NCBI GenBank assembly: GCA_958298945.1
Contig: OY282605.1
Location: 113,890,267 to 113,954,266, forward strand
DNA: 64,000 nucleotides
Reading direction: 5' to 3'
Source of the DNA: Atherix ibis
Lineage: Eukaryota; Arthropoda; Insecta; Diptera; Athericidae
Position numbers and translations under genes: made by a program. Shown piece after piece: positions 55,395-64,000 of this stretch (position 1 is the first letter of the stretch; the number at the start of each line of letters is the position of its first letter). Under the pieces are notes generated by a model. It did not search any database. It was not told where the DNA came from and was given only the letters and a program-made list of their open reading frames with translations.

Positions 55395-56180
55395 ACCCAT
55401 GATACTCTTTGTCGCAATGATATCCTAACCGCAACATATGCTAACGATACAACCACCTTTACCAGCCATACAAGCACCAATATTTTACAAAGCCACATCA
55501 ACTCCTTAGTAGCCTGGTTCAAAAGTAAGGTTGAATTAGAAAAATGTGCTCATGTTACTTTTACAATTTGCCGTGACTAGCCCTGATGTAACCCTAAATT
55601 AAATGGCATTAATGTTGCTCAAAAAGCTAATGTGCCCCCCAGACAAACTCTAGAAAATGGGTCAAGCATTCCAATTTCCATAAAATCCAAACCTTACATT
55701 CCCGAGTCTATAAAAATTATCAATTCTTCTTTTTATATACGAAACAATGTTATCCATTTCTACAGTTGTGGGTTTTTAAAGCCCCATCACTGGAGAAAAT
55801 TTTGTTAAAATAATCATCGCTCAAAACATGATGTCGTATTTTCTGAGCAAGTTTAACGTGTTGTTTGGTAGTTAAACGATTCATAATGCGAAATGACAAA
55901 TATTAATTTATTGTAAATGGATAACCTTTTTTGGTTCCGAATTCATAAATCTTAAAATAAAAGAACCACATCGCAATCACATTTACAACATCGAAACTAC
56001 CTTAAAAAAACAATCTCAAAAATTATTAAAGAATTTTGATTTTCTTTCAAACTCTTGGTTAATAAGCTATTAATAAGGCAGTTAAATTATACTCCAAGCT
56101 TTATCTTAATTCTGATCTGGCATAAATTCACTATTCAAAGATATTACTCTAACCCATGCGTCGACAACCTATGACCTGAG
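55395..56180 (+). pseudogene. Jockey-type LINE fragment
   Basis: The plus strand reads TYANDTTTFTSHTSTNILQS, INSLVAWFKSKVE and KCAHVTFTI, the region of and after the YADD box in Jockey-type reverse transcriptases (YAND-like here). Further traces at 55960-56170 (HIYNIETTLKK, NSWLINKLLIRQ) fit the segment that follows. An AT-rich interruption of about 250 bp lies between them. Confidence 0.72.
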
Positions 56181-56481
56181 AGTCGCCCCATTTAATAATT
56201 TCCCGCTTGAATGTCAAAAATAAAGTATAATATATAAAAATAAATTATAAAACATAAACATGAAACGAACACTTTGAAAATAAATAATAAGAATAAGATT
56301 TTAGCATAGATAAACCCAGATGTACAGGTCCCATAAAAAATTTCGTACCAAGAAAATTCTAGCTCCAGCAGCATGTGCTTTTTTGGATATTCTTTGCTAG
56401 TTCTCTGGTCACAAGAATGTATTGTTCCCCACCTGGGCGAACAGGGCTCAAGTTGTGTTTCTATTTTAAAGCTGACCACAT
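56181..56481. other. Intergenic stretch, nothing recognised
   Basis: A 95-codon frame on the minus strand at 56192-56479 shows no domain. Confidence 0.4.
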
Positions 56482-56483
56482 TA

Positions 56484-57764
56484 CCAGGTGTATAAGCTTA
56501 AATCCGCTGTTTTTTAGTCAAAAAAACAAGTTTTCTTCATAGACCGCAAAAACAAATTTATTCAAAGTACTTGTCCTCGCTAGCTACACATTTTTCCCAT
56601 CTTTCGGGCAATTTGTGGATACCACGACAAAAAAATTCCTTCTCTTTCGGAGCAAACCACTCATCAAGCCATTTTCGGACGTCTTCGTATGAATCGAAGT
56701 GCTTCTCAGCGAGCGCGTGGCCAATCGACGAAAACAGGTGGTAGTCGGAAGAGACCCGGTCTTGTGAATAAGCGGGGTGGGGTAGCACCTCCTAGTTGAG
56801 AGTCTCTAAGTAGTTTCGGACCATTTTTACGTGTGCGATGGTGCGTTGTCGTGGAGGAAAATCAGCTTGTCATGTCTTTGTTGATAATCCTGCCTTTTTT
56901 CACGCAGAGCACGGTGCAATTTGATCAGTTGTTGGTGGTAGCGGTGTGCATTGATAGTTTAACCAGGTTTCAACATCTCATAGTAGACGATACCCTGCTG
57001 ATCCCACCAAACGCACAACATTGTCTTCTGTCCGAAGCGATTTGGTCTTGGAGAAGATGTTGATGGTTGGCCGAGTTCAAACCACGGTTTCTTGAGTTTA
57101 GGATTCTCGAAATATATCTACTTTTCATCGTCTGTCACAATCCGATACAGGAACGACTTTCTTTTTTGTCTGGCGAGCAAGATTTCGCATGTGTTTTGGC
57201 GTCGCTCCTTCTGTCTATCGCTCAATTCATGCGGCACCCATATTCCGATCTTTTCAATCTTCCCCATGACATGCAGACGCAAGGAAATGGCTGGTTGAGT
57301 AACACCCAATTGCTCCGCGAGCATTTTTTGCGATTGGGTATCATCTTCGTCCAAAAGAGCCTGCAATTGATGGTCCTCAACCTTCTCAAGCCGATTTTCA
57401 CGCTTCTTGTCGCACAAGTCAAAATTGCCGTCTTTGAACCGACGACACCAATCTCGGCACGTTGTTTCCGATAAAGCAGTGTCACCATAGGCCTCAATAA
57501 GCATTCGATGCGATTCGGCAGCCGATTTCTTCAAATTGAAGCAGAAAAGCAGAACTTCCCGCATATGCTCTTTTTCTGGCACAAAACTAGACATGATTAC
57601 CAAAGGAAAAATGTATGTCGTTGTACGAAATTGCTGACAATGTACACTGATTAATGTGGACAGATGTCTTACTCATAAAAAAAAGTATGGCGTGCCCATG
57701 GTAGCTTAATACGCTCACTCACACCATCTATGACCAAACATCGGATTTATGCTTATACCCCTGG
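56484..57764 (-). mobile_element. Mos1-like mariner, copy D, near full length
   Basis: Ends CCAGGTGTATAAGCTTAAAT and its near complement, flanked by TA at 56482-56483 and 57765-57766. At 1,281 bp it is essentially the length of an intact mauritiana-subfamily element, with no large deletion. Confidence 0.93.
56558..57594 (-). pseudogene. Mos1-like mariner transposase, copy D
   Basis: It starts MSSFVPEKEHMREVLLFCF at 57594 and reads a complete DNA-binding half to IVTDDEK, where the usual Gly before the first catalytic Asp is Asp and the following Trp codon is TAG. The same frame continues with CVWWDQQGIVYYEML and FLHDNAPSHT; then frameshifts disturb the third catalytic box. The C-terminus (RKWLDEWFAPKEKEFF, GIHKLPERWEKCVASED) is readable at 56558-56788. 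Confidence 0.9.
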
Positions 57765-57766
57765 TA

Positions 57767-58349
57767 CAGCTACACTAAACAGAAGCAGCTTAACTAGAGA
57801 AAATGAAGTTTTAAAGTGTATTCGAATAATTTTCTCAAAAAAAATTATCTTATTCACCTAAAAAAAAAATACCACAGAACAAAATGACGAATTTTTTATA
57901 TTCACAGTTTGGTTTCTTTAGACCCGCAGCCAAAAAAGATTGTCGACGCCTGCTCTAACCCAAAACGTCCTTTACATGAAATATTTGCATCCCATTTGAC
58001 AACCTTATGATTAAATTGCATCTAAAAAATATGAAATTCTTTTACAATAATCTCAAATAGCATTTTTATTCAAATATAGGGTCCTAAGCACCGCAACAGT
58101 TTACGTCATTTTAGTGTTAACTACAATATATGTATGAAAAACCACCAAAAAAAAAATTTCTTATTACTAACTTAAACATAATTTCTTTTCTCATACGAAT
58201 GGATCTTAGCAGACTCTACTATATCTTTCGTTGCTTGTGATTGTAAGCGAATATGGTCCTAAACGTTTAGCAACTTTTGAACGATTCCATACAACAAACT
58301 ATATCATCCAGTCCCAGTCTCGTTTAATATAAATGACGTCAACTCTTTC
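57767..58349. other. Intergenic stretch, nothing recognised
   Basis: AT-rich; no coding signal. Confidence 0.45.
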
Positions 58350-58462
58350 TCATTCAAACGTTACATCAAGCTACTAAGCGAAATCATGACGCGGCCTTAA
58401 AACGTGACCTTTGGCACATGTGTCCGAGACCCCACATACGAACAATTCAAAAAATAAATATT
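58350..58462 (+). mobile_element. I-type LINE 3' tail fragment
   Basis: CATGACGCGGCCT, CGTGACCTTTGGCACATGTG and CCGAGACCCCACATACGAAC parallel the last 100 bp of the complete LINE (9240-9334) in order. Confidence 0.65.
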
Positions 58463-59057
58463 AACAATTCAAATTTTATATTGATATTGTACCATATTTA
58501 TACTATTTTCGAAAGTTTCAATGTCGTTGTTAATGTAAATTCTACCACAAGTCCTTTGTTAATAAAATTTTTTTATAAAATTAATGGCTGACATTTTAAA
58601 TATTACGAAATTATTAAAACAATAAAATTTTCGTCTTAATCGTAATTTTTAAACAAGAGAGTATCTTTTTTTAAAAAAATTGTTTGTATAAATTTTTATA
58701 GAAAAGTTATTTTGGTATTTTGTTTAAATATTTTCCTATGACTCGCACTCGAATAAACTTATTTCCTCTCCTAATCAGAAGACGTTGTCTACATTATCTT
58801 GGGTCGGTCACATTTCGGATCGCGTGTCAAAATGTTTCGCACCAAAAAAAACAACCTAGAATGAAAATAAAAAAGAGAGTCAGTTATGTTACGAGTATAT
58901 GGCTAATATATATACCTCGAATATTATGGCTAATTCTAAAACAATTACAGTCTAGGTTGTAAAAAACTACCTTTTTTTTTATTGAACTTTTATTTTTGTC
59001 TAATAAATATAAAAAATATAAAAAGTAAAAATAGAATAAAATTTTCTCTACCTTATA
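58463..59057. other. Intergenic stretch, nothing recognised
   Basis: AT-rich; an 80-codon frame at 58720-58962 has no domain. Confidence 0.45.
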
Positions 59058-59059
59058 TA

Positions 59060-60353
59060 CGTAGGCTACTATATATATTTCTGGCCTAGGCAACACTAAG
59101 TGTTGCCAGGTGCGATCTGACATTTCCATTGGAAAGTTTGACATTTTTTAGCATAAACGTACTCAGAACGTTTTGACGTACGACTATCATTTGTGTTGTT
59201 TACAGTGACTTGAAAAAATCAATTTGGCAAAAAAATGGAATTAACTCGTGAACATTTTCGTGCGATCATTTTTCACAACTTTCGACGTGGATTATCACGA
59301 CAAGAGTGCATCGATGAACTTAAATCTTTGTATGGCTATGAAGCACCATCCTATAGCACTGTGAAAAACTGGTACAACGAATTCAATCGTGGCCGACGCT
59401 CGCTCAAAGACGAATTCCGTGAAGGTCGTCCAAAAACAGCCGTTGTTCCAGAAAACATCGATGCCGTACGTGAACTGATAATGCAAGACCGTCATGTGAC
59501 ATACCGTGAGATAGAGGCATGCCTAGGCATTTCTCCCACCAGCATACATTCGATATTGCATGAACACCTGGCCGTAAAAAAGGTTTGTTCTCGTTGGATC
59601 CCGCACAATTTGACAATCGCTCAAAAAAAGGCTCGTGTGGATTGGTGTAAAGAAATGCTGAAAAAATACGATCGCGGTGCTTCAAAAGACGTTTATAAGA
59701 TCGTCACAGGTGACGAATCATGGATCTATGCGTATGAGCCCGAAACAAAACAGCAATCGACCGTGTGGGTCTTCCAAGACGAGTCAAATCCAACGAAAGT
59801 TGTTCGTGGAAGAAGCACTTCGAAGCAAATGGTCGCTTGTTTCTTTGGCAAAACTGGTCATGTGGCGACTGTTCCGCTTGTGCAACGTAGGACGGTCAAT
59901 TCTGAGTGGTACACCACCATTTGTTTGCCTGAAGTCTTCGGAGAAATTCGAAAAACGAACAAGAGAAGTCGAATCATTGTGCACCATGACAATGCGAGCT
60001 CTCACACATCGGCTCAAACCAGCGCCTTTTTGACCGGACAAAACGTCGAATTGATGGGTCATCCTCCGTACAGCCCTGACTTGGCACCCAATGACTTCTT
60101 TTTATTCCCACACATCAAGAAAAAAATGCGTGGTCAACGATTTTCGTCGCCAGAAGATGCTGTTGAAGCATTCAAAAACCATGTTTTGGAGGTGTCTCAA
60201 TCGGAGTGGAAAAAGTGCTTCGAAAATTGGTTTGAGCGCATGCAAAAGTGTATAAATCTTGATGGAGAATATTTTGAAAAACAATAAAACCTTTTTCGTT
60301 GATAAATATTCGCATTTTCATTATTAGGCCAGAAATATATATAGTAGCCCACG
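59060..60353 (+). mobile_element. Structurally intact mariner transposon
   Basis: Terminal inverted repeats of 29 bp (CGTAGGCTACTATATATATT... at 59060-59088; its complement at 60325-60353) differ at one position. TA lies on both sides (59058-59059, 60354-60355). The 1,294-bp length and single uninterrupted transposase gene fit a complete mariner. Ends and protein differ from every other mariner family in the window. Confidence 0.95.
59235..60287 (+). CDS. Complete mariner transposase (DD34D)
   Basis: The 350-residue protein would bind the element's ends and cut and rejoin DNA at TA sites. Residues about 1-110 form the paired helix-turn-helix DNA-binding domain (REHFRAIIFHNFRRGLSRQE; later VTYREIEACLGISPTSIHSI). 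The linker has SRWIPHNLT, the mariner WVPHEL-type motif. The catalytic domain has VTGDESWIYAYEPE, IIVHHDNASSHTS and YSPDLAPNDFFLFPHIK with 34 residues between the second and third Asps. The C-terminus ends NLDGEYFEKQ. The ATG follows CAAAAAA, a good fly initiation context, and the TAA stop overlaps an AATAAA. No stop, frameshift or missing catalytic residue was found. Subfamily not assigned with confidence. Confidence 0.95.
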   Translation: MELTREHFRAIIFHNFRRGLSRQECIDELKSLYGYEAPSYSTVKNWYNEFNRGRRSLKDEFREGRPKTAVVPENIDAVRELIMQDRHVTYREIEACLGISPTSIHSILHEHLAVKKVCSRWIPHNLTIAQKKARVDWCKEMLKKYDRGASKDVYKIVTGDESWIYAYEPETKQQSTVWVFQDESNPTKVVRGRSTSKQMVACFFGKTGHVATVPLVQRRTVNSEWYTTICLPEVFGEIRKTNKRSRIIVHHDNASSHTSAQTSAFLTGQNVELMGHPPYSPDLAPNDFFLFPHIKKKMRGQRFSSPEDAVEAFKNHVLEVSQSEWKKCFENWFERMQKCINLDGEYFEKQ

Positions 60354-60355
60354 TA

Positions 60356-60729
60356 TTATTCTATTAACATAAAATCAATTAATAACGTTCATAAATAAAA
60401 AGCCATAAAAAAGATGTACTGAACTATAATATAAAGTGTATTTTTTTTATTGCTATTTTCTCAGGTATTGTTACGATATTTCTGTGTATTTTGCATACTT
60501 ATTTCGTTAAAGGATTTGTATAAGCCATTTCTATTTATTTCAAAGATTGTTAAATATGATTAACGGTAGGTGACTAAATGTAAAAATATTACATAAACAT
60601 TTTCCAGTCCGAAATTATAAAGGCTTATCCGATGTGTGCTTTGGAAAGTAGAGTTGAATAAAAACACTTAAAAGTATTTTTATTTCATAATATTGCTTGA
60701 ACCTTGTCATTATGTATGGAATATAACAT
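60356..60729. other. AT-rich intergenic stretch
   Basis: No coding signal recognised. Confidence 0.5.
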
Positions 60730-61180
60730 CATTCAAATTGTCGCCACTAGACTTGATCCTTTTCAGCTAATTATTCGATGACTTACGCACATTTCTGGCT
60801 TTAATTCGGTCAAAACATGATTTTTATGCGTAACTGCGATTTTTCGCCTCCAACGACTTTTTGTTGATATCACAAATCAATAAATTTCGAATTAATGTGT
60901 CATGAGAACTTTTCACTCCATGAAGCCAAAACTTGTCGTATTGTTTGGGTTATGGTCTTATTAAAAAAAATATATAGTCCAGATTAAAATATTCAAGTCC
61001 AGGCCAAAAAAAAAGTCTGTCCCTAATTTTCAAAGAAATATGCACTAATGACGGTTATTTTTCACGGACACAATGGCTTTTCCACACAGCCGCTTAGGAG
61101 TTTTATAGAGCCACATATACGGTAATTTTGGTTATTGAGCCTCAATGCTGGAGATAATAATCTCTTAAAACACGAAACGG
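60730..61180 (-). pseudogene. Very decayed DD41D transposase trace
   Basis: On the minus strand, pieces such as SIEAQ-PKLPYMWLYKTP, KRLCGKAIVSVKN and AYFFEN-like sequence follow the order of the DD41D catalytic start (compare 41900-42150). Stops are frequent and no catalytic box is certain. Confidence 0.5.
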
Positions 61181-62287
61181 GACTAGGGCAGAATTACCAC
61201 TTTTTTTATAGAAAGTCTACTATTGTAAGGTTATTTTTTTTGGTGGTTTAAGGATCCATTATGTCTTAAACTAAACAAATGCCACCTTGTTGTGACATAT
61301 ATTTTTGACAGCTGTCACATTAAAGGGTTGTACTTTCTGAACTACGAAATGGATAACCTTTTATTTTCAGAAAATTCCCATTTTGAAAAGTAGATGTGTT
61401 CACCAACTCTCCCCCTTCCCCCAGTGTTGAGGATCTAAATATGCACATTGTTAGATTTATCACCGCCAGGTGGACATGTGGTGAGAAAATTACGTGTAAT
61501 TATAGGGAAATTTGACGGAAGGAGTTATCCAGTAGTTCTTTAATCTAAGTGATTAACAATAAAAACAACAGAAATATTAACATATAGGATTGAAGAAAAA
61601 AAAACAGTGTAGGTTCGATTAATAAGTGCATCTTTTTAGCGTGCAGAGCTGCATGTATAGCTGCGTGCGGAACACATGTAAAGCGTTTTTTCTTGGACAC
61701 CTAAATTATTGTCCATATTAGATTTTTTCAAATTAATTTAAAAAATAACACGTAAAATGAATTAAATATGAATTGATTGTCTACACCAAAAAAAATGTAT
61801 ATTAGTTAGTTGGCTAGCGTATTTATGGTATTGAAACATAATGCTTACATATAAAAAAATTTTCTAAAAAAAAAAACTTTGACCAAACGAAATATTTACA
61901 GTAGTTTCAAACAATTATTTTTTTCTAAATAAATAATCTTGCTAATGGGCAAATTTCAATATGTAACAAGAATTGGAGCCATTTTATTGACGTTTAAATT
62001 GGAAATATTAAATTGCTTTGTTTAAAATCATTCTAAATGGATTATGCCTTTCAGCACTGTGTTGGGGCAGAATTTATTTATGTTTTATAATTTCGCTACA
62101 AACAGAATTCTGCAGGTTTTAGCGAGCTCTAAGTCGCCGAACTAAATAGTAACGTTTAAAATGAAAAAATTTTGTAAAACATTTTTCAATGATTATTCAA
62201 ATTAAAGACCACATGAATCATAGATTATAGAAGAACTGAATATTGAACTGATATTTTAACACACTCAAATAAAACTACTGGACCAAG
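61181..62287. other. AT-rich intergenic stretch
   Basis: No gene or repeat recognised. Confidence 0.5.
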
Positions 62288-62344
62288 CGTAATAGTACAG
62301 TTAACAGTATTCCAGAAATAAGTACTGTTAACTGTACTATTACG
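62288..62344. repeat. Perfect 22-bp inverted repeat
   Basis: CGTAATAGTACAGTTAACAG... at 62288-62309 is the exact complement of 62323-62344, with a 13-nt loop. No flanking TA duplication is obvious. Confidence 0.88.
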
Positions 62345-62699
62345 TGCTCCAATACACACTATTTTTGTCATCTTATTAAAATAATTACCGTACAATAATT
62401 TCAATTTTATATTTTCAATTTACTCCCTTGAATACGCATAGCACCCGCTGGCACTGTCATAATCCAAGATGGACTCTGTTATTCGTGTACCTGTAAAGTA
62501 TATGGAAAAATTCTCCATTACCGCACTAGATGCTGAAATGACTTTGAATTTTAAAAGATGTTTGAATTAAATTGCCAATTTAATACACAGGACGTGTATA
62601 ATATTGTTTTTAATTTTAATTAAATCGATTATTAAATATTCTTTAATTAAAATAGTTTAGAAAACGACTAACGATTTTTTTTTAAATAAAATAGCCATT
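62345..62699. other. AT-rich spacer
   Basis: No feature recognised. Confidence 0.45.
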
Positions 62700-63476
62700 A
62701 AATTTATTCACGTACGCTGTAAGTTACATTATTTGCTTCTAAAGAAAAAATCATTAAAAAAAACATATTATTTGCTGTTTAATTAAAAAAATCATATAAT
62801 TTGCTTTAAGAAGATTTGTTATGATCAAGTGGTTGCCCTGAGCTCAAATGGTGTAATGTTTGGAGTTTTCTGTATTTTACATCATATTTCCAAATGTTTG
62901 GAGCAGGAAAAAGTCCGGCGGATATATTTTTTATATCAAACGACCAAGGAACAATGGCTTCAAAAAATCGTCTTGTTGAAACCAGAATCTTATCTATATC
63001 ATTTTCATGGAAAAAAACTTGGTGTGAAAAAAATCGGTTATCATAGCCCAATAACGCTCCTGATTGACAGTTGTTGCTTGACCACTTTCATCTTCAAAGA
63101 AAAACCGCCCGATGACCATGTCAGCACATATACCTCCTCACACAATAACTTTATGGTTGTGAAGAGGTATTTCTTCAATAATTGGAGGAATTTTCAGTCC
63201 TGTACAATCGACAAAAATTGTTTGTTTACTGTTTCGTTTAATGTGTAATGCGCTTCATCGCTCATCATGATTTTTTGCCAAATATCCTCTACATTTTTGA
63301 ATGTACACATACGTACAGCTGAACAATTTCAGCGCGTTCGTGTGGTGTGTATTATTCCATGGGAAAAATCTACTTGGACTGAAGTTTCATAAACGTGCTG
63401 TATGATACCTGTCAGACAAAACCCGTAGCAAAATTTTAGTGCTGCCTGATAGGACCATCTAATATGGCTCACCTTG
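62700..63476 (-). mobile_element. DD41D element, 5' portion, decayed
   Basis: The right end, complement of CAAGGTGAGCCATATTAGAT, is followed by TA at 63477-63478 and resembles other DD41D ends here (CAGGGTGGGCCAT). Minus-strand pieces include MSDEAHYTLNETVNKQF (first Asp), EEIPLHNHKVIV, GRFFFEDESGQATTVN, YWAMITDFF and WFQQD-like sequence (second box). The left end was not located. Confidence 0.8.
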
Positions 63477-63615
63477 TATACATTTTTTTTTTTTTTTTAA
63501 AGAATATGTTCGAAAAGCACAAGTGTCCATATATCAACTGTTTTTTTTTGAAGTTTTGTTTATAGCGTGTTTCAGCAAAATGACTGTGGTGGCGTTGTAA
63601 TAAAAGAAGGTAAAA
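63477..63615. other. AT-rich spacer
   Basis: No feature recognised. Confidence 0.45.
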
Positions 63616-64000
63616 AGTAGTGTGTTGTGTTTGGCCAAAATTTCGCGCACAAGCAACGATGCGTGAACAGAGGCGTTATCATGGTGCAAAAGCCAATTTC
63701 ACAAATGCGAGCGTTTTTGTTAACTCTTCCACAAATGCGAGCGTTTTTGTTAACTTGTAGGTAATATTCCTTATTGACCGTTCTACCCTGTGGCAAGAAC
63801 TCATGATGCACCATGCCCCTGAAATCGAAGAAAACTATAAGCAAAACCTTCACATTCGAACGAACTTGGCGGCAGCTTCCATTGGGATGATTGAGCTTTG
63901 GTTTCCACCACATAACCATAACCGCATGATTCGTCACCAGTTATGATCCTCTGGAGCAAATTTGTGTTTTCGCAATGTTAATGCGATGCTGTTTTTGGTC
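63616..64000 (-). mobile_element. Long-TIR mariner derivative, cut by window edge
   Basis: Minus-strand sequence matches the transposase core of the derivatives at 12502 and 45873 (VEPKLNHPNGS-type linker, VFFDFRGMVHHEFLPQGRTV) and reaches the shared left junction (GACCAAAAACAGCATCGCAT) exactly at the window end. A 30-bp tandem duplication beginning CACAAATGCGAGCGTTTTTG lies at 63700-63759. Its terminal repeat would lie beyond 64000. Confidence 0.8.

Overview
The window looks like a transposon-rich piece of an insect nuclear genome, most likely a higher fly (Diptera). It is AT-rich, its split genes have GT-AG introns (some only 60-110 nt), and nearly every recognisable repeat is of an insect type: several mariner lineages, DD41D (rosa-type) Tc1/mariner elements, a Tc1, a Helitron and I/Jockey-type non-LTR retrotransposons. 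The species cannot be fixed from the sequence. No rRNA, tRNA or CRISPR array was recognised.

Three host genes can be supported. (1) A nine-exon gene on the minus strand (16690-21237) encodes a 958-residue coiled-coil protein recognisable as CCDC39/FAP59, half of the 96-nm ruler of the ciliary axoneme. (2) A three-exon gene on the plus strand (25808-30012) encodes a 552-residue C2H2 zinc-finger protein. (3) An intronless coding region on the plus strand (52220-53071) encodes HUS1, a subunit of the 9-1-1 DNA-damage clamp. They share no evident pathway.

Layout. 1-3,640: AT-rich sequence, a decayed mariner and an old LINE tail. 3,642-9,350: a full-length I-clade LINE inside a 16-bp target-site duplication; ORF1 is intact, ORF2 is broken twice and its reverse transcriptase reads YADN instead of YADD. 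9,351-16,518: LINE tails, a long-TIR mariner derivative, diverged repeats and a Mos1-like mariner. 16,690-21,237: the CCDC39 gene, with a second Mos1-like mariner in intron 3. 21,535-24,004: a Helitron remnant split by a mellifera-type mariner. 25,808-30,012: the zinc-finger gene, whose second intron holds about 2 kb of 15-bp minisatellite. 30,013-52,219: mostly AT-rich sequence with broken DD41D, mariner and Tc1 copies, including a pile-up of several families at 35.6-37.6 kb. 52,220-53,071: HUS1. 53,072-58,460: a 21-bp minisatellite, a LINE fragment and a fourth Mos1-like copy. 59,060-60,353: a structurally complete mariner with an uninterrupted 350-codon transposase, the only transposon here that looks potentially functional. 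60,356-64,000: AT-rich sequence with degraded DD41D and mariner pieces.

Most notable points: the intact mariner; a mariner derivative family with about 190-bp terminal inverted repeats and shared internal junctions, seen as two complete copies and three fragments; a Helitron reading frame cut at a TA by another transposon; and several near-perfect 17-34 bp palindromes that may be minimal elements made almost only of their ends.
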